Assembly (NCBI GenBank): GCA_020726505.1
Contig: JAHLEZ010000004.1
Span: 620,001 to 684,000, forward strand
Direction: 5' to 3'
Source: Leptodontidium sp. MPI-SDFR-AT-0119
Lineage: Eukaryota; Ascomycota; Leotiomycetes; Helotiales; Leptodontidiaceae
DNA length: 64,000 nucleotides
Part shown: one piece after another, positions 36,280 through 49,500 of the stretch
Layout of the letters: each line of letters starts with the position of its first letter
Numbering within the stretch: position 1 is the stretch's first letter
Program-made: the position numbers and the translations under genes
The notes under the pieces: model-generated
Seen by the model: the letters and a program-made list of their open reading frames with translations, nothing else
Told to the model about the DNA's origin: nothing
Databases searched by the model: none

Positions 36280-38422
36280 ATTACAGAACGTCAAGAACGT
36301 AACACTAGATATATTCTATTTATTAGAACTCTTTTCCCTCCCCTTCTTTGCCGATTTGTACTCTCTAGATATATAATATCTTTAGATTTAATTAATCTGT
36401 TATTTACAGAGCTTAAAATCTCCTCCGGTAGCTCGCTACATACTACCCTCTTGTTGTGTGGATTGGGGTTCGTCCCTCCCACACTATCGAGAGATCTGTG
36501 AGGTCAGAAGGTCGTTTTCGCCTAAGGCTTACACACGTGATAAGAACCGAAGCGGACGCCTTGCCCGAAGAATCCCTTTTTCTGACATCCTCCGACTCAC
36601 AGGTGACACGTAGATTTACTAAAGTTTACTATAGCCACGGCGTAGTTTAATTAGAACTCCTAATTACTTAATTAGTGAGTACTAACCCAAGTAGCGATAT
36701 TATATGACAAAGTACTTCCTAATTATTACGAAGCTAATCACTATTATTTAGCATCGTGGAAAGGATTAGAAGCCTAAATTAAACAATCCCACGAGTCTAA
36801 AAGGCGTTAAAAGTCCGTAAGAGTACTATAGGTTAAAGGTCCTATTTTACTTCAAATTAACAACCTCTGTAACTAGGCGTGACGGCGACGATGCGATTAT
36901 AATTTTTAAAGCAACTAGAGTTTAAACTATTCAGAAATATTCACTCAAAATAACTAAGTTATGCTGAGTCAGCAGAAGCCACGACTCCCCGCAATCAGCT
37001 GGACCCTTGCACGAGCCTTTGCTACCTGGAATCGCGCCCAAGGGCTGAAAAAAGTACGTAATTATTGTGATAATCGACTTTACTTCTTCTACCAAAACCC
37101 AATCACAGCCGTCCAAATCAATAAAGCCATCCACAATGCCAGCTTGATACACCGATAAGTGAGCATAACGGTCCCTGTTATTGAGAAAAGGAAGAGCGTG
37201 GGAAACGATTTGACTCTGAGAATCGTCTCTCGAGGAGGTCCTTTGTCGATGAGCGGGTCGTTTATTGTGGAGGTGGATGCCGTAGAGTAGAAGCAGAAGG
37301 CCAGATTCAGAACGTGAGCAGAAATCGGATGATGTCGACGAGGAGGTTGTGGCAGAGTCCAACTTCGGAACTCTAACTCCACTCCGCGAGCACAAATACT
37401 TTAAATTAGACAGCAAAACCGTCAGCAAATTGGATACTAACATCGCCGTTGGACAACCTGGACTCAGAGGTATCGTTAGGTACCGAATAATCGCTATAAT
37501 ACCTGTTAAAAGCCAATGGTGAGTACTCAGCCCTCAAAACATCTCTGATTTACGACCCAGCTCGTTGGCGATGCGTCGAATGTTACTGATTAAAGCATGC
37601 CTGACTTGGGACTAAAAGCAGATACGAGCGAGATCTCCTAATATCTACTTGCTGAACAGCAGAAAAAGCCGAGAAAAGGAGTCACAGTGACGACGCATAC
37701 GATGAACACTATCAATACCACTATCACAACCTGGGTCATCCTGTCTCCTCTCTGAACGGAGCGGCACTATGGCCCACACTTATGCTATGCCAAGCCTCCT
37801 CCGACTATATTATTAATCCCCAACGAACCCCTCTGGTTCCATGAAGATGAGAAGAGAAGTTCATCAATCTAAGACACTCATCAATCTAAGGCAATCTAAG
37901 GCAATTAACGATAAATATGGCAAATGGGAATTTGCAGATTGTTCACAATTTAATTGAGCCCCTCTTTAGTCGATCCCCTCTTTAGTCGATCTCCTCAAGG
38001 GCTTACTTTACCTAGGCGAACCTCTTTTTAATCCCGTTCTCTACATCCATAAAGTTTCCCCAGACCTCGGAAGTTGGCCACAACTTCCGAAGCTGAATAC
38101 AAGGCCGGCCACAGCCTGTGCCAATAACTGGTTCCGGCAACGCAGGACAGGGCTCTGGTCATTGGTCAACGAACCACAAAACAAACAGCAAGCCACCAAG
38201 GTTCGCAAACAATGCGGGGTGCTGCTGCAACTCCGCTTCAACTCCGCTTCAACTCCGCTTTCTGGCAAAATTGGGCCGCGGGACGTGGAGTGGGAAGGGA
38301 AGTGAGAGATGGCAGAGTTTTGTACACTCAAATATGAGCATGCTTGCGTTCCCTTGATTTTTGTTCCACTTCGATATTGTTCACTTACTATTAAAAATTT
38401 TCCTTTTGACTTAGTCGACGAT
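36280..38422. other. Gene-poor border of the MFS island
   Basis: AT content falls from about 36.3 to 37 kb. At 36931-37443 the minus strand has overlapping open frames with faint resemblance to the C-terminus of a Zn2Cys6 regulator (VYQAGIVDGFIDLDGCDWV); I could not assemble it. The last few hundred bases, including three TCAACTCCGCT-type repeats near 38226-38260, are upstream DNA of the transporter. Confidence 0.4.
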
Positions 38423-40177
38423 ATGACGAAGCAAGTAGTTACTATCGGCGAGACTATCGCACCTAATATCACTCGTGGTTCAAAAAATGTCGCGTACGAA
38501 AAGGGAATTCATGCCAATAGCGGTGATATTGCTGCACAGCTGGTCGACACTGCTATCGCAGCAGATATCACCCCAGAGCAAGAGAAAGCTGTTCTCCGCC
38601 GCGTGGATATGTTCCTTGTCCCGGTTATGTTCCTCTCTTTCGCATTTCAGTTCCTAGACAAGGCGTGCTTGACTGGAGCTGCCTTGTTTGGCATTTTAAC
38701 TGATTTGGATCTGCTTCAAATGTAGGTGCTTTCGAAAAGAATTGGTTTTAATGTGCTATAGAGGAAGAAGCGCTAATATTTGCGAAGCGGGTTCAACGGC
38801 AATAGCCCTGTGATTAAAACGCAAAGATATTCGTATGCCAGCTTGATATTCTACTGGGGCTACCTCCTGGGCCGTGAGTAGCTACACTTTATCTCTAATG
38901 GCAACCTTCAAACTGACAATACGAAGTCTTGCCAGGTGTATACTTCTCTCAACGATTCCCCCTCGGCAAATACGTCTCGATCACCATGTTCGTCTGGGGT
39001 GGTGTGACAGTCTGCACCGTCGCAGTAACTAGCTACCCAGGCCTCCTTGTGCAACGCTTCTTTCTCGGCTTTACGGAGGCCGGAATCGCACCGGCTTTCT
39101 CACTCATCACAGCCATGTGGTATAAGCGCCAGGAACAGCCTCTTCGCTATGCCATCTGGTATTCTTCCGTTGGAATCGGCACGTTGATTGGAACACTCAT
39201 GCTCTACGGTATTGGGCAAATCAATGGGCCAATGTCTGCTTGGCGCTACCAGTTCATGATCATTGGGAGCATTACTTCAGTCTGGGGAGTAGCGCTGTGG
39301 TTCCTCCTTCCTGATAGTCCACTTACAGCATACTTCTTGACTAAAGAGCAAAAGGTCGTCGCTGTGGAACGTATGCGATGGGAACAGATTGGACTTGAGA
39401 ATAAGACGGTCAAGATGGATCAAATAAAGGAAGCACTCACAGATCCAAAAACCTGGTTCTACGTCTCCATCACTTTCCTATGCAATTTTACTAATGGTGC
39501 CCTTACTGGATTTGGGTCAGTCATTGTTAAGTCTTTCGGGGTAAGCTCAAATCTATAATTTTGGTATTTGATAGGTTCTGACTGCCTTTCAGTTCTCAAC
39601 GCTCCGCACAATCCTTCTCCTGGGCGGCGGCGGAGTTTGGGCTTTTGCGTTCCTCCTCGTCGGTGGTCTCATCTCGTGCTACGTCCGCAACACCCGCACA
39701 ATAATCGCCCTGTTCTGCTGCCTCCCAGTCATAGCTGGCAGTACCATGGTATGGCAATCCGACAGCTGGACATCCAAGACATCCAACCGCGGTGTCCCAC
39801 TCTGGGGTTTCTACATGATCGCTGTGGCCTCAACAACCTATGTCATGAATCTCGCACTTATGGCCGCTAATACAGCCGGGCACACTAAGAAAGCCTTCAC
39901 AGCCGGTCTGGTCTGGGCCAGTTACTGTATCAGTAATGGCATTGCTCCAATCACTGTTCTAACACAAGAGGAGAAGCAGCATTACCCAACTGCTTTTATT
40001 ATTATTCTTGTTTTCATGAGTTTGACTTTTCTTCTTTTGTTAGCTTTTAGGTTCTATTTGCAGGGCTTGAATAATAAGAGGGATGCGATTGGCGTGGCGA
40101 GTCGTAATGCTGCTGCTATGACGGGCTTTAATGATACGACAGATTTGAAGAACGAGAACTTTCGATTCCAGACTTGA
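38423..40177 (+). CDS. MFS transporter, allantoate-permease/anion:cation symporter type
   Basis: Exons 38423-38721, 38827-38873, 38927-39540 and 39593-40177 are joined across introns of 105, 53 and 52 bp (branch AACTGACAAT in the second), giving 514 aa. The N-terminal tail is cytosolic and hydrophilic to about residue 65. It is followed by DMFLVPVMFLSFAFQFLDK, the charged first helix typical of the Dal5/Tna1-like group, and about 12 hydrophobic segments. RFFLGFTEAGIAPAF and MWYKRQEQPLRYAIWYSS in the helix 4-5 region are group signatures, as is the central loop with LTKEQKVVAVERMRWEQ. The family imports organic anions such as allantoate, nicotinate or biotin precursors through the plasma membrane; the substrate here is unknown. 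The start MTKQVV gives a normal N-terminus, although the frame is open further upstream. The gene looks intact although it is flanked on both sides by decayed transposons. Confidence 0.88.
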
Positions 40178-40650
40178 TGGGAGGACGCGGACGATAATAT
40201 TCTGTTAGGAGAGGTTAGGGGCTATGAAAATTTGGAGATAAGTGGAGAGTGGGCGGAGTTTTTTCCGAAACTGTTTTATTCTGTGAATGTTGAACGGGAA
40301 AATGTATGAGAACATATTTTTTATTCTTGAATTATGACTAGGTAAGGTTGGCAAGAGATGTGATTAACTTCTCATATTTTCAAAAGTTTCCTCTCGACCC
40401 CCTCATTTAAAGGAGAATCCCCTTTTTACAAGACTCCTTATTGCCCGTGACGAGTTTGAGAATACTACCCAAAAAGTGCTTCTTATGCGTCGGGTTAGGG
40501 CCAGAGCTTTGCCCCATGGAGGTGAAAAGGTATTGTGCTTTTCAAGCCCAGGGTTATTCGAGCCAAATTAGCCTCCCAGCCCCCCCTCATTTTTTACCCC
40601 CCCCCCCCTCCCCCTCTCTCTATATACTCTTAAATTCAATAACTTAATTA
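40178..40650. other. 3' flank of the transporter up to the repeat block
   Basis: Carries the presumed 3' UTR of the transporter, a C-run of about 12 near 40599-40611, and a CT-rich run to 40630. AT-rich repeat DNA starts directly behind it. Confidence 0.45.
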
Positions 40651-42340
40651 TTATATTATTTAAAAGCTTTAATTATACTTGTTATACTTATAATTCGTAA
40701 GAATCCCCCTTGTAAAAATAGGGGGGTCCGATAAGATAAACTTGCAGAGGAATCTACTAAAGCTAGTAGTCCTAGATTATTAACTTAATCGAAAGGTAAA
40801 GCTATCTCTAAAGCGTCTATAACTACTTAGAAAGTTCTGGATAAGATTCTAAGGGAACTTAGGCGAAAACCCCTATTGAAATAGCCTGTTTCTAAGCTTA
40901 CTAAGGATCTGGATATAAGTGAGGTTTTAGTACTAAAACTACCTCTAAAGCTCCCTTTATTAGAAGTTCCTTTTCATATTAATATTAAGTTGAATAGCTA
41001 ACTAATTAATTCCTTTGAATAAACTATTAATTTAAATAGTAGATCCGGATCTATTAAAAGTAATAAATTCGACCTATTTAAAGTATTAAATATAAGGTAT
41101 AATATTATCTAAGTCTACTTAAGTTACATTAGAGTTAACGTTCATATATATAAGAAACCCGCGGCTCTTAAGGTTTCTTATAGAGCCTTATCCTATCGCT
41201 AAAAGATAGTTATATATAGGAATAAATTAATAGAAGGATAGTTGAAATTAGAGTAAGTAATAAGAAATAACTTAAAGGTAAAGATAATAGAAATTAATAT
41301 CAACTGTAAGCTACACTATAAACCTAGCTAGGCTCCTCCTATATTATAAGAGTCTACGTTAAAGAAGGGGAAGAATAAAGAGAAACCGTAGGTTAAGAGG
41401 CTATACGATTTAACTTAAGATACTCCCTCTTCGCTGTTACATGTTACGACCTACGATGCGCCTCGTATTCTAACCGACACGGGCTCGTAGCATCGCTGGC
41501 TATGCGACGGCGCTAAGCCTAATAAGGAAGACTCGGTGGCGAGCCTGCGACATGTTAATGTGAATAGCGTTCAACCACGCTAGGCCCTATTAGGAGGGTC
41601 CTTCATGTATTTATACTCGAGCTCCCTCTTATAGAGAGCTCTCCTTTTCTCCTTGTCTTTTCTTCTCGATTCTAAGCGTAGCTTTAGGCCCAAATACAAA
41701 GCTTGAGTCAACTCGCCGTATTAACCTCTTGCCAGCCGTAACATTACAGAATCTTACGTCTATTCCCCTTTAAAAACAAGCCTTATACTATATTAACTAC
41801 TCTTTTAAAAGTAGATATAGAAGAACATAAGATTATAGAGAAAGGTATATGTCGGTGCAGTACCGGTTCATGTACCACGCCGCAAGTGTGAATATATTTA
41901 AAATACGTATATAGCGATAGAGTAATAAAGTATAGTTCAAAATCTATGTATTTTCTAAGAGAGTGCGAGGAGGGCTAGATTATATACTACGAAACCCCTA
42001 CGAATCTCCACCGAGTGTTCTCTAAACCTAGTCCGGCTAAGTTCTAACCCTTAACTTTAACTCGTACTCCCTTTTCTAAACTAAAGTATACTTATACAGG
42101 GACTCATAGACTAATATAAGTAAAACTTCTTTTAGAAAAACTATTTCTAATACACGTAGAAGTAAATAACAAGTAATATATAAGAAATAACAAAGAAAAT
42201 AATAAAGAATCTAATAGCGTCTAATCCCGGCCTGATAGTGTCCCGAAAGGGGTCCGAATATAGTGAGGTGCCGTAGCGAAGCTAAGCAAGAATTAGTAAT
42301 AATAAGAACTCTTAATATTATATAACGTGACGGATATATA
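40651..42340. repeat. AT-rich RIP-type relic DNA
   Basis: Dense TA-rich sequence with stops in all frames, apart from the inserted solo LTR at 41442-41743. It is probably remains of one or more retrotransposons. I could not identify a protein domain here. Confidence 0.5.
41442..41743. repeat. Solo LTR, 302 bp, with TTACA target duplication
   Basis: Begins TGTTACGACC and ends GCCGTAACA, so the ends are inverted repeats (TGTTACG/CGTAACA). TTACA lies directly before (41437-41441) and after (41744-41748), an exact 5-bp target site duplication. GC content is normal in contrast to the AT-rich flanks. No internal region is attached, as expected after LTR-LTR recombination of a full element. Confidence 0.88.
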
Positions 42341-45300
42341 TATGTTGCCTCCCCCCTAAAGGTTTAGGGTCTTCTTTAGCTAATATACACACACTTATCG
42401 TACGTATAATACTTTCCGATTTTTCTAATTCGCTTAATATAGCCCAAAAACTAACATTTCTGAGAAGACTATATTAAATCAAATAAATTATTTAAAAGTA
42501 AGTATACTCTTCGGAGATAGTTCGATAGGGAAACAGTGTATTAACTGAAACAGTGCCTGTACTAATTCTTATAAGAGTACTCGACCTCGCCTACCGCAAA
42601 TACTACATTTAGTGTATCCGCCTCACTGTAAAGAACCTATCCCACGACTACTCCTTTAATAATCCTAAGAGTAAAAAATACATATATTACGTAGAAAAGA
42701 AGTCTTAGTATAACCTAATAAGTACTCTTATTTTCTTTTTACTTTAAATTATATTCGAATCCCCGCCGAAATTACTTTAGATATATAATTACTAATATAT
42801 AATAAATTCCGTAGTTTGTCGCCGAAGAATACTTTTACTTAATTGCCGCCCTCGAGGCGAAAGATAAAAAAGCCATTATTACTACCGCTGAATTAATCGA
42901 TTTGGCATTATTAGTCGCCGTTACTAGTGTACTAAAGACTACTAAGGAGTTGTCGCTAGTATTATTAAAGGAAACGCGCGCTATACGCTAGGAAATCGCT
43001 GACTTAATTAGCTCGCAAGTAGTAAGTTAATTCCCTTATTCTTTTTTAATATTAAGGCTCTGAAGTATTAAAGCTTTATATCGTAAGAAATAGTACTAGT
43101 CTTAAACTAACTCCTTACTGTCGTCTCCTCTGCCGTTATTAAGCGTAATAAAGAGGACGGTAATAAAGACGATCTTCTTACTAAGTGCCCCCGCCGAAGT
43201 CGCCGTTATAACACGAAGAAGGAGGACGAGGAACTTCTTTTAAATATTTATATATAAGGGATTTAGCCTTATTTCAAATTAACTTTATAATAAGTTTATT
43301 ATAACGGCACTTTCTTTATATTATTATATAAGAGTAGCCCCTTATAATAAAACCGGCAGTTTATTCTTATTAAAGTGTCGTCGTAAGGCCGCTTATTAAT
43401 ACTTTAAATTAAAAAGTGTTTAAAACTAAATCGAGTGTATTTCTGACTTTGTAAATTAATTAAATATAAAAATAATCGCAAGTAATAAATTAATAAAATA
43501 AGAGTTACAAGGAAATATAAAAAAAAAAAATTAATAAATATAAAGAAACCCCTCCGTTATTAATCTAAATCGACTCTAGTTAGTTGTTAAACTTAACCTT
43601 TTATTTTAATATCAAGGATATTAGTATTAATAAAATCCCGAAGAGCCTTATTCAGAGTACTCTTTGTTATAACGTTAATAGGATTAGTGGCGCTATTAAT
43701 CTATTGAACCTCTATTAGCTCTCTACGCTTATATAATTAACGAATAGCTATAATATTAATTATTAGGCGCTTCTCTTTTATTATACTAAGTTTAATAATA
43801 CACTTATAAAGGGATAAAGAATCTATGTAAATAATAGTAAGAAGACGTAAGATACTAAGCTTATTAGTTACTATATTAATAGTAGTACTAAGGGAAATTA
43901 ATATATTAATGCCAGCTATTATAATATATAACTCTAATATAAGTACTACACGAGGTACTCTCTTATATTTTATTAAGCTAATATACACGATATTACTAAT
44001 TAAGGTGAATTGCGTATTCCCCACCGTTTCGGCACTAGTTACTAATACGAAACTTATTTGTAAACTCAGGTCTTTATTATTAGTAAAAGAATTATTTATA
44101 AAAACGTAAACTTTCGCAGATTATAAGTTAATTAATACGTACTAAAGTCCCTTCTTTAAGTTATTTATTTACTATTTAAGACGTAAGTTTAAGGCCTTAA
44201 CGTTATCTTCTATTAAATCTTAGTATTATATTAAAACTAAAAGATTAAATATTACTTTTAGCTAATAAATAATAATAAAGTAAGTCGTACGAGCTCGTTA
44301 CTCTTTATAGGCCTTTTTATAGTCCTCTTTCTTAACGTCAACTAACTTTAGCCTTACTCCTTGACTCTTTTAAGACATATAAAGGCTATCTTTATTTATA
44401 ATAATAATATACTTATTAAACGTAATAGTTTTAATAAGAAGTAATTAGTACTTATATCGACTTCGTTAGAAAACCGGCCTTAGTAATCTTATTTTATTCT
44501 CTTACTAAGAAGTCCTTATTTCCTAAAATTAAAGTGTCGTCTATTTATATTCTTATGACTTTAAAGTCACGGTTTTCCTTAATATTAATTAGTAAGTATA
44601 AGTCGTATATTAATGTCTTTATTTATAAGTTCTTTATATAATATTTATAATATATATTAAACTAATAGTTTTTAAACTTAAGTATACCGTATAATAGTAA
44701 TATTATTATAATTATTATATTAAGAGGGAAATCTCCTGTGATTTCTTTTAGTAGTTATATAAAAATATCTCGGAAAAGCCTTGTCTTTACTTAAACGTAA
44801 GCTTAAATAATGTCCTTAATAATTAGATAAGATTTAGACTAGTTTTAGAGGCGATTTAAGTACTTAATAATAACGGCTAAAAATATAAGTAACTACTAAT
44901 TAAATTATTAAATTATTAGAAACCAAATTAAAATCTCTCTTTTCCTTTTATTATTAAAGTATTAAATTACTAGTCTTAATTTCTTATATAAAGTTAACGT
45001 CCCCTTATTTTTAACTTTGTTTATTATTCTTAACTTAAAGATGTAGTAGCCTTTTACTTTAAGGTTGTCTTTATAAATAAGTATAAAAATACTCCTTTTA
45101 ATAAGTACTTTATATTTTGTTCTTTAAGATTACTAAAATAATAATTTAAGCGCTATAATCTTCCCTTTAGCGCGAAGTTTAATAAATAACTCCTAATTCC
45201 TTATCCCCTTCTTAATTAAAAACACTTTAATATTATAATCGTTATTAATAGTTAATAAATCTAATATATATTTCATAAGTGGAATTTCGATAGCGATTCG

Positions 45301-46560
45301 GAGTAGACTTAGTACTATTTTAGTAGTGTTTTTAATTAGGGATCCTAAATATTACTTATAAATATCCTCTAATAAGTTTTCTTTTTATTATTTAATATTA
45401 AAGGTATTTATCTTAAAGAGACGAACTATAATTAATTAAAACGTACGTATTTTCTTATTTCTTATGTCGATCTTATATAATTTTCCCTTTATACTTAAGA
45501 AATCGTAAGGTCTTATTTATTTTTTTACCTTCTTAATATACTAGAACTTAATTATTAAGGTAAAGATCGTAAATATAAGTAATTCTAGGGCCGTTTCGTG
45601 TGACTAACGTATTATTAACTTTACGTGTAGTATAGATTTTTTATACTTCTTTTATAGCTTTTTTGATTATAACTACACGTTACTTGACTAACGGATTTAG
45701 GGAGTTTAACTTAATTATTCTAAAGTATACGCCGAAAATAAGTAATATAAGGATAAGCCTATTAAGTCTAGTTATATCGTTTACTACTTTTATTACTATT
45801 TATAATCGATCTTTGTCACTTAACTTAAGGTACTCTTTTATAATAATTTCATAAACACAGCGTAGTAAGCGGTAATATCGCTTAACTTTGTTAATTAAAT
45901 AATATACCTTAATAAGTATTAGCTTAAGGGTACTACTTATAGATCTAAGTACACTCTAAAACTCCTTAGAATTAAAATTAGTACTATAATTATATATAAC
46001 GAAATCTAGAGGTCTAAAGTATATATTAATTTATATTAACCTAAATACGTTAAAGGTAGCTTAAGCCGTAGCCGAACTAGGGGCCTTTCGAAGTAGTTTC
46101 GCCGCACTAAAACTTATTATTTTATTTATTATGTAAAGGGCATATCGTTCTTTAAATATTACTATATTAACGTAGACTATATAATTAAAGTCGTTGCTAG
46201 GAACCTAAGCAGGGTCAACACAAGAGATTTGGATTTTATCACTAAAGGATTAGAACACATAAGGATTCTCGGAGTAGTAGTTCAAACAGCCTCTAATGTT
46301 AACTTTACCGCTAAGGTCAATATATTTATATTTTTTAAAGAGGCCCAAGAGTAAGTTGCCGTCGACTATAGTGTAATAAATTCGAGTTCCTTGGGGTATA
46401 ACAAGCGTGCTAGAGATAATTATAATTGCCGCTAGTACATAAATTAACACTAGCTAGGCATAAGACCCTAAGAGTATTATAGCTACATAAACTAATATTA
46501 TGACTATAAGAAATAGATTAGTCTTAGTATTATCTATAAAGCCGACGACATTAATTACAT
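42341..46560 (-). mobile_element. Element D: RIP-decayed Ty1/Copia relic
   Basis: Minus-strand pol remains with many stops. Near 44450-44600 is the reverse transcriptase motif IDDTLILGNKDF. Near 43700-44030 is RNase H with KYKRVPR, ELY and YIDSLSLYKCI, then EKRLIINIIAIR. Integrase-like sequence seems to lie at 45.5-46.4 kb. The order fits Copia (integrase before reverse transcriptase). A G-run on the minus strand near 42346-42357 may be the polypurine tract. I could not delimit LTRs, so both borders are approximate. Confidence 0.65.
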
Positions 46561-49500
46561 TTACATCGGCTTATAGTAAGAGGGGAAGAAGTTATACCCC
46601 GTCTAGTTTCCCTCGGACAAAAGGTCTAAAAGATATTATATTTTAACACGAGTCTTAAATACCCCGTATGACTTTAACCTTAAGCGACGAGTTAAAGTAG
46701 TTAAAGAACTCCTTGAAGTAAGAAAAGAAGTTACGCTTACTAAAGAAAAGGGAGATAAGGGGGCACAATCTCTAACTATTCTTATTATAAGTTATATTAA
46801 GCTTATCGAAGAACTTACGGGGGACCTCAACTCGGATATTATTAGTTAATAAGATTACACTAAATACTAATTAATATAGATCTAAAATTTACTAGCGTAT
46901 TGTATTAATAGTACTAATTCTAAAGCTATAATAACTCTAGTCGAGACTAGGTAGCGAAAGGGAGCACTTAAATAAGAGCCGTATAAGACTTCGGACAAAC
47001 TCTAAGAGAAGATTAAGTCTTAATTTACTTATAATAAACTAAAGGCACCCCGCGATATTAAAGAACTAGTTAAGTTCACTAACGTTATAAACGTTAATAG
47101 CTTAGCCGAGACTAGAATAACACTATAATAGATTTTAGCCTGTAATAAGTCTAAAGTCTCTAACTTAAGTACAAAAACAACATTTATTACGGCACTAAAA
47201 ACATCTTCTAAAATATTACTTACTAGTAATATAACAAGAAAGAGAGCTTCGAAATCTAAGGCACTAGTAATACTATCGGCTATCTTTAGAGTTATATCTT
47301 ATATAACGTTATCCCGAAGTCCTCGCGTGTAAGAGGCGTTAACTTAGAATAATTATAGGCTTAATAATATCTTAGACAAATTACTTATATAAAAGGAGCT
47401 TCTTAGAAACCTTATATTAAGAGAAATTATAGTCCTTATTAACTTACTTAGGGCATCTCGTCTCTCGACTGGGACAATTAATCAGTAAATACAAAGGGAA
47501 TCGATTACTAATATTACTAATATTAGAGTTCTATACTTCGAGAACTCAGAATTGTTACTTAAGGAAACTATTATTATCTCTTAAAGGCCACTTAACGGCG
47601 CTCCCTATACTCTTCCCTATTACGATAATACTAGTACTTATATAACACTAAAGTATAAGAAACACTTTAAAAGGATTAAATAAGAAAGCCTACAAATAAA
47701 GTTTAAGTATTAAAAAGAGCGTATTATAACTTATAGTTTTATTTTAAAGAACTTACTAATAATAAAGTTTAGAACTTAATAAAGACACTAGCGACTTTAA
47801 CTGTTCGTATAATAAGAAGCTCTTATTAATAACTTAGTATTATAGCTTATAGTTAACGTTATTTTAGTCTTTAGTCTAATCCTTATAGTATTACTTAGAA
47901 CTATAATACTACTTAGTATGTGTATTTTTAAGGACTTTCTGACGAAACGCACTCGCGCTTAAGAACTATTATATACTAAAGTAGCCTTACTAGGGACAAC
48001 ATCTAAGACAGGAAACTTATACTTCTCGCTAATACTAAAGGTTATTGTTATTATACTTAGCCGAACTAAGGTCACCGATGTTAAAGTTATTCTTAATATA
48101 AGAGTTAAAGTTAGTTATATAACACTTAAAGTAGCTACTCTCTTAGAGCTCCTTATTACTAAAAGCTAGACTATAGCTCTAAAGATAATCACTAGAGTTA
48201 AGTCCCGATTTATTAGTTTTACTGACAATATTACAGTTATTATAGGCAACTGCGTTATTAATAATAGATTTTATATTATAGACGCCCTTAGGATAAAAGT
48301 CATTTTAAGCTTTTTATTCTTCTATAAAGTTAAAGTATCGTTCTGCTATCCTAGAGACTATAATAAAGGCATTATGTTAGTTTAGTTTTAAGATTAGTGA
48401 TTAAGAGACGTTATTATAGTCAAAACTAATAATATTACAAAAGATACTAAAGACACTAAAGCTCTTTAGGAAGAAAACGAGATAAGTATAATCTTTTTAA
48501 AATAAACGGACTTTAAAGATAATTACGAAGAAGAAGACTTCTTAGGAAAAGAGTAACTAATTATATATTAAGCGCTACTATTAGTGCCTTAGAATATTCG
48601 ATTAACCCCTTATAATATAACCCTTAACTACTAAAGCTTAAGGGCAAGCTTTATAAAGGGGGGGACGAAGTAGTACTAAGTGATAATAACGAAGGCGATA
48701 CTATTCTTATCGAGTACTTAAAAAGAGAGTTTTACGTCCTAAAATTAATACTTAGTGATTTTTAACTAGAGGTAATCTCAAACGTATTCTTAGAGGAGAA
48801 GTTAATTATAGAACTATTCTTTATTAAAGCTTTTAGAGTTAATTCTTTGACTAAAGTCACTCTTACTTTCAAATAGACGAAGAACTATAATAATCTCTTA
48901 ATTAAAAACCCCTTTCGGAGCACTTAAAACACTACTGCTTAAATTAATACTATATATAAATTAAAAGCTAAGAAGGTCTAACTAATTAACGAAGCTAACC
49001 CTATAGGCGACCTTCTAAGAGGCAAAGACGACTAATATAAGAGATCAAAGGACAGAGGGACTAAATAAGAACAATTAAGGAGATATTAAGATTTGTTACT
49101 GCCACGCTTTACGAGTATACCCTATAACTCCCGACTTACGCCAGAGAGACTAGCTAAACTTGACGTTAAGAAGCTATTATAACCTAAAGAGAGAGCTCTC
49201 TTTAATAAAATGATAATTAATAGAGAAAAAGCTATAACATTTAATTAGTTAGAATATAATAGGTTTCACGAGGATGTTTCTCCCCTTATCGTTATTAAGA
49301 CTATCGAACACAAAGCTTAGTAAGCCCCTAATTTTCCGTTGCCACAAGCTTAAGTCCTAGAAGTTATAAAAATAATATAAGAGCGTCTTAATAAAGGTGT
49401 TCTTAAGCTTTTTAAAGGCTTATACTAAAATACTTAGTTTTTAATAAAAAAAAGGAATTTAAAAAATATAAACTTATTAACTTAGCTATTATACTAAATA

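Noticed and set aside
36455..36483. tRNA T-loop-like sequence GGGGTTCGTCCC
   Set aside because: No A box, acceptor stem or anticodon arm could be placed around it.
36931..37443. Possible C-terminal remnant of a second Zn2Cys6 regulator on the minus strand
   Set aside because: Only a faint resemblance (VYQAGIVDGFIDLDG) to such C-termini, spread over frames. No zinc cluster or core domain nearby.
45663..45854. Short open frames in the AT-rich block, such as 45663-45854, 55961-56173 and 59665-60024 on the plus strand
   Set aside because: They lie opposite or inside decayed transposon genes, consist of Leu/Ile/Tyr/Ser-rich AT-driven sequence, and lack motifs.
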